NCBI RefSeq assembly: GCF_003860345.1
Contig: NZ_CP034179.1
Span: 3,394,001-3,458,000, forward strand
Direction: 5' to 3'
From: Caenibius tardaugens NBRC 16725
GTDB taxonomy: Bacteria; Pseudomonadota; Alphaproteobacteria; Sphingomonadales; Sphingomonadaceae
DNA length: 64,000 bases
The notes below the pieces were generated by a model. The model saw only the letters and a program-made list of their open reading frames with translations, did not search any database and was not told the origin of the DNA. Below, piece after piece: positions 55,835 through 64,000 of this stretch (position 1 is the first letter of the stretch; each line of letters begins with the position of its first letter). The translations under genes and the position numbers were made by a program.

Positions 55835-57006
55835 ATATGCTTGATAGGACGATTCCTACACCGCAGGAACTGATTGCGCGTGCGGAGGCGTTGGTGCCTT
55901 TCCTGCGCGAACAGGCCGCATCGAACAAGGCGGCACGGCGCATCACGGCCGAAACGATCGCCCGGGTGAAGGATGCCGGCTTGTTTCGGGTCATCCAGCC
56001 AAGCCGCTATGGTGGCTACGAGATGAGCCCGGAAGTGTTCGGCGAGATCATCACCACATTGGGGCGCGGCGATGCCAGCATGGGCTTCGTGTTTGGCGTG
56101 GTGGCGGTACACAGCTTCCATATGGCATTTTACGACGATCAGGCGGCGCAGGATGTCTGGGGTGAGGACAGCAGCGTGCTGGTTGGATCGCCTTATGCGC
56201 CCAATGGCAAGGCGGTGAAAGTCGATGGCGGATACCGCGTTTCGGGCCGTTGGTCGTTTTCCAGCGGGTGTGACAACTGCGACTGGAACTTCCTTGGGGG
56301 CATGATCGAAGGCGATGAGGGGCCGATCCTTCAACGCCTCCATGCGTTTCTCATTCCCCGCGCGGACGCGAAGATTGTCGATACCTGGCATGTCACCGGC
56401 CTGCAGGGTTCGGGTAGCAAGGACATCGTTGTCGAAGATGCCTTCGTGCCGGAATACCGGGTGCAGCGTTTCCCGATTTTCGATGCGTCCGCGCATCCGG
56501 GAACGAAGCTCAACAATGCGCCGCTGTTCCGGGCGCCGTTCATGCCGCTGTTTGTCCGGTCGGTGTCCAGCGCGGCACTGGGCGCGCTGGAAGGAATGAT
56601 CGAACACTTCTCAGGTTATACTGCCAATCGCCTGAATGTATTGAGTGAACGTGTTGCGCGTGATCCTCGTGTGCAGGAGGCGTTAGGGCAGGCACGCGCT
56701 GAAGTGGAAGAAATGAAAAGCACCATGCGGCGCGATCTCGCCCGGATGGATGAGATCGGACGCGAAGGCCAACTGATCAGCATGGATGAAATGACGCTGC
56801 TTATGCTGAAAAGCGCCAACGTGCCGCATCGTGCGGAGAAGGCGGCGTTGACACTGATGCGCGCCGCCGGAGCCAACGGCATCCGCAACGATCATCCGCT
56901 GGCCGGAATTTACAACGATATTCTGGTGATCGGCCAACATGCCTCGAACACCCCGGCGACGCAGGCGATCAGTCTTGGCAAGATGATGCTGGGCGTGCAG
57001 GATTGA
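55831..57006 (+). CDS. Acyl-CoA-dehydrogenase-fold flavin enzyme (HsaA/group D monooxygenase-like)
   Basis: 391 aa from 55831 (MDMLDRT) or 389 aa from 55837. N-terminal helical domain ITAETIARVKDAGLFRVIQPSRYGGYEMSPEVFGEIITTLGRGDASMGFVFGV; middle domain VDGGYRVSGRWSFSSGCDNCDWNFLGGM and HVTGLQGSGSKDIVVEDAFVPEYR; C-terminal RAAGANGIRNDHPLAGIYNDILVIGQHASNTPATQAISLGK. These are features of flavin-dependent oxygenases such as HsaA and DszC relatives rather than fatty-acid acyl-CoA dehydrogenases. It would need a flavin reductase, none of which is adjacent. Likely hydroxylates or degrades a xenobiotic or aromatic compound together with the TetR/AhpD-like genes upstream. Confidence 0.82.
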   Translation: MDMLDRTIPTPQELIARAEALVPFLREQAASNKAARRITAETIARVKDAGLFRVIQPSRYGGYEMSPEVFGEIITTLGRGDASMGFVFGVVAVHSFHMAFYDDQAAQDVWGEDSSVLVGSPYAPNGKAVKVDGGYRVSGRWSFSSGCDNCDWNFLGGMIEGDEGPILQRLHAFLIPRADAKIVDTWHVTGLQGSGSKDIVVEDAFVPEYRVQRFPIFDASAHPGTKLNNAPLFRAPFMPLFVRSVSSAALGALEGMIEHFSGYTANRLNVLSERVARDPRVQEALGQARAEVEEMKSTMRRDLARMDEIGREGQLISMDEMTLLMLKSANVPHRAEKAALTLMRAAGANGIRNDHPLAGIYNDILVIGQHASNTPATQAISLGKMMLGVQD

Positions 57007-57031
57007 GCGGTAGCGCCCCCTGCATACGGGG

Positions 57032-57065
57032 CCGCGCTCCCAAATGCATTGTTGCAGGAGCGCGG
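57032..57065. terminator. Bidirectional terminator-like hairpin between flavin enzyme and copB
   Basis: CCGCGCTCC (57032-57040) and GGAGCGCGG (57057-57065) make a perfect 9-bp stem with a 16-nt loop between convergent genes. Confidence 0.6.
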
Positions 57066-57081
57066 GCCGTTGTGCGGGGGA

Positions 57082-58137
57082 TCAGAACCAGGTCTTTATC
57101 CCGGCGACGAACAGGAACCGATCGGGGGCGTCACCTGCCGCGCGCGTGAAGCGGGCGGTATCGCCCACGTCGCGCTGCCATTCGATCCCGATATAGGGCG
57201 CGAATTCGCGAACCACCTCGTAACGTAAGCGAGCGCCCGCCTGTAGTGCGGTTATGCCTGTGCCCATTCCAAGCTCGGGAATGTCCTGCGCCGACAGGTT
57301 GATCTCCAGACGCGGTTGCAGGATCAGGCGCCGGGTAATCCGCTGATCGTATTCCGCTTCGATACGCCCCGTGAGTTCGCCCTTTGTGGACAGGAACAGC
57401 GCGCCGTCCAATTCGAAGAAGTAGGGGGCCAGACCCTGAACGCCGAGCACCGCCTGCGTTCTGTCCGGACCACGCCGGATTTGCTGGCGGACCCCCGTCT
57501 GCACGTCGAACCATGGGCCAATTGCGTGGCTCCATAGCGCCTGTATCTCAGCTTCGGGTTTATGGCCAAAGGCAGCATGGCCTTCGGATTTGAGCCACAG
57601 CTTGTCGATATCGGCGCCATGGCGAATATCCATGTCCCACAGCCATCCATCAGTGCCCGTACCGCTTCGCATTTCCAGCCGATCGAACCGGACCGTGGTG
57701 ACGGTCATCGGGCCCATTTCACGGGCCATGCTCTTGCGCGATGCCGCCATCTCCTGTGCTGGGAACAGCGTTTCCGCAGCATGGACCGGGCCTGAAAATG
57801 CGGCGACCGGTGGCGGTGTATTGGGCGCTGTGATCGCGTCCGCCATGGGCATGTCCATGGTGTGATGCGCATGCGGGTCTGGGCTGGATTCGGGGCGCGC
57901 AGGCGGGGCGTGGCCGGAATGGTCTGCGTGGCCATGGGTGTCGGTCTCTGGCGCAGGGTCGGAGTGACCGGCATGATCCGTATGCTCCCCATGCTCCCCA
58001 TGCTCCCCATGCTCCGTATGCTCGGAGTGATCGGGCATCGCTTGCGGCGCGCCGTGGCCCGCTTGATTCATGTTTTGCGCCACGGCAGGCGCGGCGAATA
58101 TCAGCGCGGCAACGCCCGCCAGAAGAAGCGTTCTCAT
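57082..58137 (-). CDS. copB: Copper resistance protein B (outer-membrane CopB/PcoB)
   Basis: 351 aa. Signal peptide (MRTLLLAGVAALIFAAPAVAQ), a His/Met-rich linker with EHGEHGEHGEHTDHAGH (residues ~38-55) and HHTMDMPMADA, then the CopB beta-barrel domain: FDRLEMRSGTGTDGWLWDMDIRHGADIDKLWLKSEGHAAFG, FDVQTGVRQQIRRGPDRTQAVLGVQGLAPYFFELDGALFLSTKGELTGRIEAEYDQRITRRLILQPRLEINLS and YEVVREFAPYIGIEWQRDVG. Binds or passes copper at the outer membrane. Overlaps copA by 4 bp (58134-58137). The coding repeat at 57976-58020 makes the (E-H-G) tandem. Confidence 0.93.
   Translation of the reverse strand: MRTLLLAGVAALIFAAPAVAQNMNQAGHGAPQAMPDHSEHTEHGEHGEHGEHTDHAGHSDPAPETDTHGHADHSGHAPPARPESSPDPHAHHTMDMPMADAITAPNTPPPVAAFSGPVHAAETLFPAQEMAASRKSMAREMGPMTVTTVRFDRLEMRSGTGTDGWLWDMDIRHGADIDKLWLKSEGHAAFGHKPEAEIQALWSHAIGPWFDVQTGVRQQIRRGPDRTQAVLGVQGLAPYFFELDGALFLSTKGELTGRIEAEYDQRITRRLILQPRLEINLSAQDIPELGMGTGITALQAGARLRYEVVREFAPYIGIEWQRDVGDTARFTRAAGDAPDRFLFVAGIKTWF
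57976..58020 (-). repeat. 9-bp tandem repeat in copB
   Basis: Five 9-bp units on the plus strand: three identical CTCCCCATG copies (57985, 57994, 58003) with variants at both ends (ATCCGTATG, CTCCGTATG). Encodes the EHG repeat in the metal-binding linker; copy number could vary between strains. Confidence 0.8.
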
Positions 58138-59873
58138 GCGCCTTCTCCATCCAGCGGTCGCACGGTGACGACATTGAACATGCCCGCATGCATGTGCATC
58201 AGCAGGTGGCAGTGGAAGGCCCAGTCGCCAGGCGCATCGGCGGTGAGATCGAAGCGGACATAACCGCCCGGCAGGACGTTGACGGTATGCTTGCGCGGCT
58301 GGTTCACGCCCTTGCCGTTCACCAGTTCGAAAAAGAAGCCGTGCAGGTGGATGGGGTGGGTCATCATCGTGTCGTTCACGAGCTTGAAGCGCACCCGTTC
58401 ATTCCGGGCCAGTCGAATCGGCTCCACCTGTTCGGAAAAGCGCTTCCCGTCGAACGACCACATGTAGCGTTCCATGCTGCCGGTCAGATGGATTTCGATC
58501 TGGCGCGCAGGCGGGCGGCGATCGGCTGAGGGGGCAAGCGCTTCCAGATCGCCATAAGTCAGCACCCGGTGCGGGACGTTGTCCAGACCCAGCCCCCTGT
58601 CGTTGGTCCGGTCGAGCGGCATCGGGGCAATCATGTCCACACCGGGGTTGAGATCGACGCCGGGGGCAGCCGATCCGTCGCGCATCGAATGGTTCATCGC
58701 GTGGCCGGTGCCGTGGCGCATCCCGGCCATGGCGCCTTCGTCCATGCCCATATCGCGCATGGAAAGCGTTGGCCTTTCCCGCAATGCCGGGATCGCCGCA
58801 GCCATGCCCGGGCGCGGGGCCAGGGTGCCGCGCGCATACCCGGAGCGATCGATCGTTTCGGCCATGAAGGTATACGCGGCATCGTCTGGAGTCACTATGA
58901 CGTCATAGGTTTCGGCTACACCTATCTGAATTTCATCAGTTTCTATCGGATGAACATTCTGCCCATCGGCATTGATCACAGTCATCGGCAGGCCGGGAAT
59001 CCGGAGATTAAAGATGGTCATGGCGGAAGCGTTGATCATCCGCAGGCGGACACGCTCCCCCGGATTGAACAGCCCGGTCCAGTTAGCATCGGCATCCTGC
59101 CCGTTGATGAGGTAGCGGTAAGTGGCGCCAGTCACATCTGCGATGTCGGCCGGCGACATCCGCATCCTGCCCCAGCGCATCCGGTCTGCTGCCGACGGTC
59201 CTTTGCCCGCGAGGAGCGAGGCCAGCGTTTCCTGATCATGATTGAAATAGTGCGGCTGCTGTTTCAGCCGGGTCATGATCATGTGGGGATGCATAAAGCT
59301 CCAGTCCGACAGCACGATCACGTGTTCCCGATCATAGGCAACCGGGTCGTGATGCGCCGGATCGATCACCAGCGGCCCGAACAGGCCCACCGCTTCCTGA
59401 AGGCCCGAATGGCTGTGGTACCAATATGTCCCCGCTTGCCGCACAGGGAATTCATAGTGGAACGTTTCGTGCGGACGAATGCCGGGAAAACTCACGCCGG
59501 GAACGCCATCCATCTGAAACGGCAGGAGAATGCCGTGCCAGTGGATCGAACTGTCTTCCTCCAGATGATTGGTCACGGAAATGCGCACATTCTGGCCCTC
59601 GCGCAGGCGGATCAGCGGCGCGGGCAGGGTGCCGTTGACCGTCACGGCGTGGCCGGACTTCCCGCCCAGCGTGAAAGGGGTTTGCGCAATCGACAAGGCG
59701 ATGTGATCGCCGCTCAATACGCCACGGCCGGGCGTTGTGGCAGGCGTGGCGTGATGGTTGTGGTGGGTCTGCGCGCGGGCCCAACTGGGCAATAGCAGCG
59801 ATGCCGCCGCGCCTCCGCCGAGCAGGAGGGAATTCTGCACCAGCCTGCGCCGGTCAAGTCTTGGGATATCCAT
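58134..59873 (-). CDS. copA: Multicopper oxidase, copper resistance protein A
   Basis: 579 aa from the ATG at 59873 (GAGGATCACC upstream); a start at 59885 has no site. Tat signal with twin Arg: LDRRRLVQNSLLLGGGAAASLLLPSWARA. Copper motifs: IHWHGILLPF and TYWYHSHSG (N-terminal), MTHPIHLHGFFFEL and WAFHCHLLMHMHAGMF (C-terminal), covering T1, T2 and T3 sites. A His/Met-rich insert (MRDMGMDEGAMAGMRHGTGHAMNHSMRDG, about residues 365-393) is typical of CopA. Oxidises Cu(I) in the periplasm. Confidence 0.94.
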   Translation of the reverse strand: MDIPRLDRRRLVQNSLLLGGGAAASLLLPSWARAQTHHNHHATPATTPGRGVLSGDHIALSIAQTPFTLGGKSGHAVTVNGTLPAPLIRLREGQNVRISVTNHLEEDSSIHWHGILLPFQMDGVPGVSFPGIRPHETFHYEFPVRQAGTYWYHSHSGLQEAVGLFGPLVIDPAHHDPVAYDREHVIVLSDWSFMHPHMIMTRLKQQPHYFNHDQETLASLLAGKGPSAADRMRWGRMRMSPADIADVTGATYRYLINGQDADANWTGLFNPGERVRLRMINASAMTIFNLRIPGLPMTVINADGQNVHPIETDEIQIGVAETYDVIVTPDDAAYTFMAETIDRSGYARGTLAPRPGMAAAIPALRERPTLSMRDMGMDEGAMAGMRHGTGHAMNHSMRDGSAAPGVDLNPGVDMIAPMPLDRTNDRGLGLDNVPHRVLTYGDLEALAPSADRRPPARQIEIHLTGSMERYMWSFDGKRFSEQVEPIRLARNERVRFKLVNDTMMTHPIHLHGFFFELVNGKGVNQPRKHTVNVLPGGYVRFDLTADAPGDWAFHCHLLMHMHAGMFNVVTVRPLDGEGA

Positions 59874-59970
59874 GGTGATCCTCATTCCGGCACTGGGCCA
59901 GATGTGTCAGGCGGGTAGCAGGCGCGTGGTGCGCCACAGCCTCCGCGAACATAATCGATGACGTGGCATG

Positions 59971-60303
59971 TCACGATTGGCGCGGCGGCGGCGGATCAAT
60001 CCCGGCAGCGGAGGACACGAGTACGGGCATAAGCATGGCGTATGTACTATAGGGTAGGGGGGTATATGGTGGTTCGTCGGGCAGCGACTCCGGCATCACC
60101 GCGCCATGGCCTGCAAGGCACAGCGCGAGGCAGGAAGACGCCCGTTTTCCGTGGTCAGTGGGTGATTTTTCAGCACCTTCATGGCATGCGGCCGTTGCTG
60201 GATCCTGCTTCGCAACCGGCGCGGGGAGCGCATTGGCTATCCCCGGCGCGAACGCCATCATTGCCATGGCTAGCAGCAACAGCAGGTGGGCAAAGCCACG
60301 CAT
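59971..60303 (-). CDS. Small secreted protein of the copper cluster, DUF2946-like
   Basis: 110 aa. Signal peptide (MRGFAHLLLLLAMAMMAFAPGIANALPAP), followed by a Cys/His-bearing region: ATAACHEGAEKSPTDHGKRASSCLALCLAGHGAVM, and a Pro-rich tail. Such proteins, with Cys and His residues after a signal, recur beside copA/csoR genes in sphingomonads and may bind copper. I assign no firm family. It lies between csoR and copA on the same strand; its 3' half contains a CsoR-like operator sequence (60048-60066). Confidence 0.7.
   Translation of the reverse strand: MRGFAHLLLLLAMAMMAFAPGIANALPAPVAKQDPATAACHEGAEKSPTDHGKRASSCLALCLAGHGAVMPESLPDEPPYTPLPYSTYAMLMPVLVSSAAGIDPPPPRQS
60048..60066 (-). promoter_or_regulatory. 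Internal CsoR-like operator ahead of copA-copB
   Basis: Minus strand reads TATACCCCCCTACCCTATA, matching the reversed site at 60620-60638 at 14 of 19 positions. It lies inside the small secreted-protein gene, about 175 bp before copA, with TATAGT right after as a possible -10. Confidence 0.5.
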
Positions 60304-60306
60304 CGT

Positions 60307-60579
60307 TCAGCGGCCAACCTTGCCGAACAGCGCAATCAGTTCCGTGAATTTTTCCCGCTGTGCATCGGGATCGCCACCCCTTACCGCGTCTTCGATGCAA
60401 TGGCTGGCGTGAATGGCCAAAACCTTGGATTTTGCGGCACGCAAGGCCGCTTCCATAGCGGACATCTGTTGAAGCACATCTATACAATAGCGTTCTTCTT
60501 CCATCATCCGAGCAATGCCGCGGGCCTGCCCTTCGATGCGTTTCATGCGGGCGATTTCTTTCGCGAATTTCTGGTGCAT
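60307..60579 (-). CDS. csoR: CsoR-type copper-sensing repressor
   Basis: 90 aa, the CsoR/RcnR length. Copper ligands fit CsoR exactly: Cys32 (RYCIDVL), His57 and Cys61 (IHASHC), with the 25- and 4-residue spacings of the family. RIEGQARGIARMMEEERYC is the family core. Binds Cu(I) and then releases DNA. Its promoter overlaps the operators at 60620-60670 shared with the divergent ATPase gene. Confidence 0.93.
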   Translation of the reverse strand: MHQKFAKEIARMKRIEGQARGIARMMEEERYCIDVLQQMSAMEAALRAAKSKVLAIHASHCIEDAVRGGDPDAQREKFTELIALFGKVGR

Positions 60580-60619
60580 CGATCAGCCTGCTTTCTCGCC
60601 ATCGGGTGATGCCTGCTCC

Positions 60620-60638
60620 TATACTCTGAGGGGGTATA
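60620..60638. promoter_or_regulatory. CsoR-like operator 1 (csoR side)
   Basis: TATACTCTGAGGGGGTATA: TATAC / GTATA arms, G-tract in the middle, the form of CsoR boxes. 41 bp from the csoR start. Confidence 0.6.
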
Positions 60639-60653
60639 TTGCGCAATGATATA

Positions 60654-60670
60654 ATACCCGGTAGGGGTAT
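60654..60670. promoter_or_regulatory. CsoR-like operator 2 (ATPase side)
   Basis: ATACCCGGTAGGGGTAT: ATACCC / GGGTAT perfect 6-bp arms, 5-bp spacer. Right after a TATAAT at 60650-60655, so binding would block the ATPase promoter. Confidence 0.65.
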
Positions 60671-60704
60671 GGCTGCAAAGTGCAAGCGCACGTCTGGAGT
60701 CGAC

Positions 60705-63065
60705 ATGGCCCACCCGCATAACGAACAGCAATGCTGCCATCAGCATGATCATGGTCATGCCGCCCCCGATCCGGGGCAGGTGATAGATCCGGTTTGCGGT
60801 ATGACAGTCGATCCACAAGCCACACCGCATCATGCCGTGTATGAAGGGCAGGATTATTATTTCTGTTCCGCACGTTGCCGTGAAAAGTTCGTAGCCGGAC
60901 CGCAAGCATTTCTCGATCCCGCCCGCAAGGCGGCGGATGGGCCGGCAGACGCGATCTACACCTGCCCGATGCATCCCGAGATACAGCAGGTCGGCCCGGG
61001 TACTTGCCCGATCTGCGGCATGGCGCTGGAACCGGAAGAAATCACGTTGGATCAGGGGCCGGACCCTGAATATGTCGATATGCGGCGCCGCTTCGTGGTG
61101 AGCGCGATGTTCACTGTACCCCTGTTTCTTTTTGCGATGGGTGAAATGGTGCCCGGATTGAATCTGTCGCGCCTTGTGCCGATGGAATGGGGGCAGTGGT
61201 TTCAATTGGCCCTCGCTACGCCCGTGGTTCTTTGGGGGGCGTGGCCGTTTTTCGTGCGTGCCGTGCAATCGCTGAAGGGGTGGAACTTCAATATGTTCAC
61301 CCTGATCGGACTGGGCGTGGCAATCGCCTACGGTTTCAGCCTCGTTGCAACGCTGAAGCCTGACCTATTTCCTGCATCATTTCATGATCATCATGGCCGT
61401 GTTGCAGTTTATTTCGAGGCTGCGGCCGTGATCACCACACTGGTCCTGCTGGGACAGGTTCTGGAATTGAAAGCGCGCGGGCAGACATCCAGTGCCTTGC
61501 GTGCCTTGCTGGAACTTGCGCCGCCTGTTGCGGTCCGCATCGGCGCGAATGGCGATGAGGAGGACGTTCCGCTCGACACCGTGCGGCAGGGCGATCGCTT
61601 GCGGGTGCGGCCCGGTGCGACAGTGCCGGTGGACGGCATGGTGGAGAGCGGATCAAGCCATGTCGATGAATCGATGGTTACGGGCGAGCCATTGCCTGTG
61701 GCAAAGCAGGCGGGCGATCCGGTAACTGGTGGTACAGTCAACGGTACCGGCGGTTTTGTGATGGTCGCCCGGCAGGTCGGCAATGAAACATTGTTGGCGA
61801 AGATTGTGCAGATGGTCGCCGCTGCGCAGCGCAGCCGAGCGCCGGTGCAGCGCCTCGCCGATCAAGTGGCGAGCCGGTTTGTCCCCGCGGTGGTTGCGAT
61901 TGCCGCGCTGACTTTCCTCGTCTGGGCCGTCTGGGGCCCGCCACCGGCGCTGGCCTTCGCGCTGGTTAACGCCATTGCGGTGCTGATTATCGCGTGCCCT
62001 TGCGCACTGGGGCTGGCCACCCCGATGTCGATCATGACCGGCATGGGCAAAGGCGCGCAGAACGGCATCTTGATCCGCGATGCGGAGGCGCTGGAGCGGT
62101 TCGAAAAAGTCGATACCGTGGTTGTCGACAAGACCGGTACCCTGACTGAGGGCAAGCCCAGGCTGGTCGATGTGGTAGTGGCCGGGATTATCCCTGAAAG
62201 CGAACTTCTGGCTCTCGCCGGGGCGGTGGAACGGGGCAGTGAACACCCCCTTGCCGCGGCCATTGTGGCGGGCGCACATGCGCGCGGTATCGCATTGGGT
62301 GAGGGGCAGAACTTCGCCTCGATCACCGGTGAAGGGGCGCAAGCGGTCGTCGATGGTCGCCGGGTGGCGATCGGCAACGAAAAGCTGATGACACGGCTCG
62401 AAGCATTCGCGCCGCAATGGGCGGAGCGTGCGGCAAAAGCGCGCGCGGAAGGGCAGACGGTGATGTTCGTGGCTGTTGATGGCGTGTTGGCCGGGCTCGT
62501 CGCGGTGGCGGACCCGATCAAGGCCACCAGCGCGGACGCCGTATCCCGGCTGCACCGTGCGGGTATTCGCGTGGTCATGCTGACCGGCGATGCTGAAGGC
62601 ACGGCGCAAGCCGTGGCCGCGCGGTTGGGTATCGATGCCGTGCACGCCAACGTATCGCCCGAAGACAAGTTCCGCGTGGTGAAGGCGCTGAAAGATCAGG
62701 GGCGGATTGTCGCCATGGCCGGAGACGGGATCAACGACGCCCCGGCACTCGCGGCAGCCGATGTCGGGATCGCCATGGGCACCGGCACGGCTGTTGCGAT
62801 GGAGAGCGCCAGCGTCACGCTGGTCAATGGCGATCTTGTCGGGATTGCGAAGGCCCAGCGCCTGTCGCGGCTGACCATGCGCAACATCCGGCAAAACCTT
62901 CTGTTTGCATTTGGTTACAACAGTCTTGGGGTGCCGGTGGCAGCGGGGGTGCTGTACCCGATATTCGGTTTGCTGCTCAGCCCGATGCTTGCCGCCGCGG
63001 CGATGAGCCTGTCTTCGGTATCCGTGATTGCCAATGCCCTGCGCCTGCGCCGCGCTGCCCTGTAA
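60705..63065 (+). CDS. Copper-translocating P1B-type ATPase with YHS and heavy-metal-binding domains
   Basis: 786 aa from the ATG at 60705 (CTGGAG upstream); an ATG at 60669 sits inside operator 2. His-rich head ([16 protein letters not shown]), YHS domain ([35 protein letters not shown], about 28-65), a CPMHP...CPICGM metal-binding segment (about 86-107), then the ATPase: TGE-containing [15 protein letters not shown] in [14 protein letters not shown] (~431), [11 protein letters not shown] (~475), [28 protein letters not shown], and Cu(I)-type GYNSLGVP and [15 protein letters not shown]. Exports Cu(I) from the cytoplasm. Divergent from csoR. Confidence 0.94.
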   Translation: MAHPHNEQQCCHQHDHGHAAPDPGQVIDPVCGMTVDPQATPHHAVYEGQDYYFCSARCREKFVAGPQAFLDPARKAADGPADAIYTCPMHPEIQQVGPGTCPICGMALEPEEITLDQGPDPEYVDMRRRFVVSAMFTVPLFLFAMGEMVPGLNLSRLVPMEWGQWFQLALATPVVLWGAWPFFVRAVQSLKGWNFNMFTLIGLGVAIAYGFSLVATLKPDLFPASFHDHHGRVAVYFEAAAVITTLVLLGQVLELKARGQTSSALRALLELAPPVAVRIGANGDEEDVPLDTVRQGDRLRVRPGATVPVDGMVESGSSHVDESMVTGEPLPVAKQAGDPVTGGTVNGTGGFVMVARQVGNETLLAKIVQMVAAAQRSRAPVQRLADQVASRFVPAVVAIAALTFLVWAVWGPPPALAFALVNAIAVLIIACPCALGLATPMSIMTGMGKGAQNGILIRDAEALERFEKVDTVVVDKTGTLTEGKPRLVDVVVAGIIPESELLALAGAVERGSEHPLAAAIVAGAHARGIALGEGQNFASITGEGAQAVVDGRRVAIGNEKLMTRLEAFAPQWAERAAKARAEGQTVMFVAVDGVLAGLVAVADPIKATSADAVSRLHRAGIRVVMLTGDAEGTAQAVAARLGIDAVHANVSPEDKFRVVKALKDQGRIVAMAGDGINDAPALAAADVGIAMGTGTAVAMESASVTLVNGDLVGIAKAQRLSRLTMRNIRQNLLFAFGYNSLGVPVAAGVLYPIFGLLLSPMLAAAAMSLSSVSVIANALRLRRAAL

Positions 63066-63101
63066 GACAGCGCGCTGCGCATCAGCCCGCAGGACGCGTG
63101 A

Positions 63102-63515
63102 TCAGGCCGCCTCTGCCGGGTGTGTGACGCTGATGATGCGCAGCCAACGCTCGTTCCCGTCACGATCGGGCCAGAGGATCGCCTGCCCGGAGCGCAGGCC
63201 GATCAGTCCTGCGCCAATGGGGGTGATGATCGAAATGCGGCCCGCCGAAATGTCAGCCTCGCGCGGATAGACCAGCTGGACGGTGCGCGATGTGCCACTG
63301 GCCTCGTCGACGAATTCGACCGTGGCGTTCATAGTCACGACATCGGCAGGGATCTTGTCGCGACGGCAGGTTTTCGCGCGGGCGATTTCGTTGAGCAGGA
63401 GCTCGCTGACCTGGGGAAGACGTTCTTCCACGCTCAGGGCGAGGTTGGTGATCGGTTCGACTTCATCATCGATCAACTGGATCGGAGGGCGCTTTACGGC
63501 CTTGGTCTTGGTCAT
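63102..63515 (-). CDS. rnk: Rnk/GreA C-terminal-domain protein
   Basis: 137 aa from the ATG at 63515 (MTKTKAVKRPPIQLIDDEVEP); 11 extra in-frame residues upstream are unlikely. Short N-terminal coil then the FKBP-like GreA/B-C domain: DVVTMNATVEFVDEASGTSRTVQLVYPREADISAGRISIITPIGAGLIGLRSGQAILWPDRDGNERWLRIISV. Rnk-type proteins bind RNA polymerase through the secondary channel and modulate transcription; it lacks the long GreA coiled-coil tip acidic pair. Convergent with the copper ATPase gene. Confidence 0.88.
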   Translation of the reverse strand: MTKTKAVKRPPIQLIDDEVEPITNLALSVEERLPQVSELLLNEIARAKTCRRDKIPADVVTMNATVEFVDEASGTSRTVQLVYPREADISAGRISIITPIGAGLIGLRSGQAILWPDRDGNERWLRIISVTHPAEAA

Positions 63516-63789
63516 GACAGGTGGCTTTCGGGTAGATTGCAGGCGCAAGGCCGCATGTGCGGCCTTATCAGCGAAGCTGGAATTCGCCCCGGGCTCGGGG
63601 CGTGGCGCACCGGAACCCGGGGCTAGTTGCCCGCGAGAAGCTGCCCTCCGTGAAGGCGAAACCGAAAAAGACCCGTGCGAATCTGCATGTTAGGAGAATG
63701 CCGTGCCCCGCGATGCAAGTCAAACGTTGCGCTTTGCCGAATGCAGGCCGGAGTGGTCGCGGCGCGCCCAGGCTCCGGCCCGAAACCGG

Positions 63790-64000
63790 TCAGCGGGATG
63801 AAACCGCCGCGTAGCTGTTCATCAAATTTCGGTAATCGGGGATATGATTGGAGAACAGCGTGCCAAGACCTTCGACATCGTTGCGCCAGTCCCGGTGGAG
63901 TTCGCAGGCAACCCCGAACCACGTCATGAGTTGGGCACCTGCTTCGGTCATGCGATTCCATGCCGAATGCCGTGTCACCTCGTTAAACGTGCCGGACGCG
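63790..64000 (-). CDS. 3' end of an unrecognised gene, truncated by the right edge
   Basis: Reading leftwards from base 63999 the frame is open (ASGTFNEV...) to a stop at 63790-63792, 69 codons, and a GTG at 63978 could be an internal start. Ends ...WFGVACELHRDWRNDVEGLGTLFSNHIPDYRNLMNSYAAVSSR. Helical and Trp/Asn-containing, soluble; no family recognised. The 274 bp between it and the Rnk gene (63516-63789) holds no convincing gene. Confidence 0.45.
   Translation of the reverse strand, partial: ASGTFNEVTRHSAWNRMTEAGAQLMTWFGVACELHRDWRNDVEGLGTLFSNHIPDYRNLMNSYAAVSSR

Noticed and set aside
63698-63814. 38-codon ORF with TTAGGAGA upstream
   Set aside because: Arg/Pro-rich translation, overlaps the 3' end of the opposite-strand gene, no family likeness.
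1-64000. Search by eye for CRISPR arrays, tRNA genes, insertion sequences and prophage genes
   Set aside because: No spaced direct repeats, cloverleaf-like stretches, transposase or integrase frames were seen.

Overview
The window reads as a chromosomal segment of a GC-rich alphaproteobacterium of the sphingomonad type (Sphingomonadales; genus not resolvable). Grounds: three large TonB-dependent receptors, a RegB/RegA redox two-component pair behind a cytochrome bo3 quinol oxidase operon, a sphingomonad-style copper cluster and the overall codon bias. Genes are densely packed, with many 4-bp ATGA overlaps. I see no tRNA, rRNA, CRISPR array, insertion sequence or prophage.

Layout. 1-0.8 kb: two divergent small PepSY-like exported proteins. 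0.9-10.7 kb: a phospholipase D-like/cardiolipin synthase enzyme, an MFS/DUF1214/aldehyde dehydrogenase cluster, a GGDEF-EAL protein, and a LysR regulator divergent from wrbA. 10.7-17.6 kb (minus strand): cyoABCD-surf1-regB-regA, a seven-gene respiratory operon carrying its own redox-sensing regulator. 17.7-28.2 kb: an MHS-type MFS transporter, then a sulfur-uptake block (SLC13-type permease, Rrf2 regulator, sulfate-binding lipoprotein, CysTWA, YezD-like protein, TonB receptor).

28.2-42.6 kb is the standout: a complete Vi-antigen-like capsule locus. A WbpP/TviC-type epimerase is divergent from a tightly coupled operon in the order tviB-tviD-tviE-vexA-vexB-vexC-vexD-vexE, ending in a secreted PL1 pectate-lyase-like enzyme whose start overlaps the vexE-like stop. 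The predicted pathway is UDP-GlcNAc to UDP-GalNAcA (TviB/TviC), polymerisation (TviE), modification (TviD), ABC export (VexA-D), a lipid anchor (VexE) and turnover by the lyase. The two divergent units share a ~450-bp intergenic region holding a very AT-rich core packed with inverted repeats, the probable control region.

42.6-46.6 kb: a TonB receptor and a beta-propeller phytase behind a recognisable tandem Pho box, i.e. a phosphate-starvation unit for phytate-like substrates. 46.6-57 kb: a CPA2 cation/proton antiporter, fumC, a third TonB receptor, a D-aminoacylase-like amidohydrolase divergent from a TetR gene with a 9+9 operator, two AhpD-like proteins and an acyl-CoA-dehydrogenase-fold (flavin monooxygenase-like) enzyme. 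57-63.1 kb: copper defence (copB, copA, a small secreted protein, CsoR, Cu-ATPase) with three related CsoR-like operator sequences. The right end holds an Rnk/GreA-C-type protein and the 3' end of an unrecognised gene.
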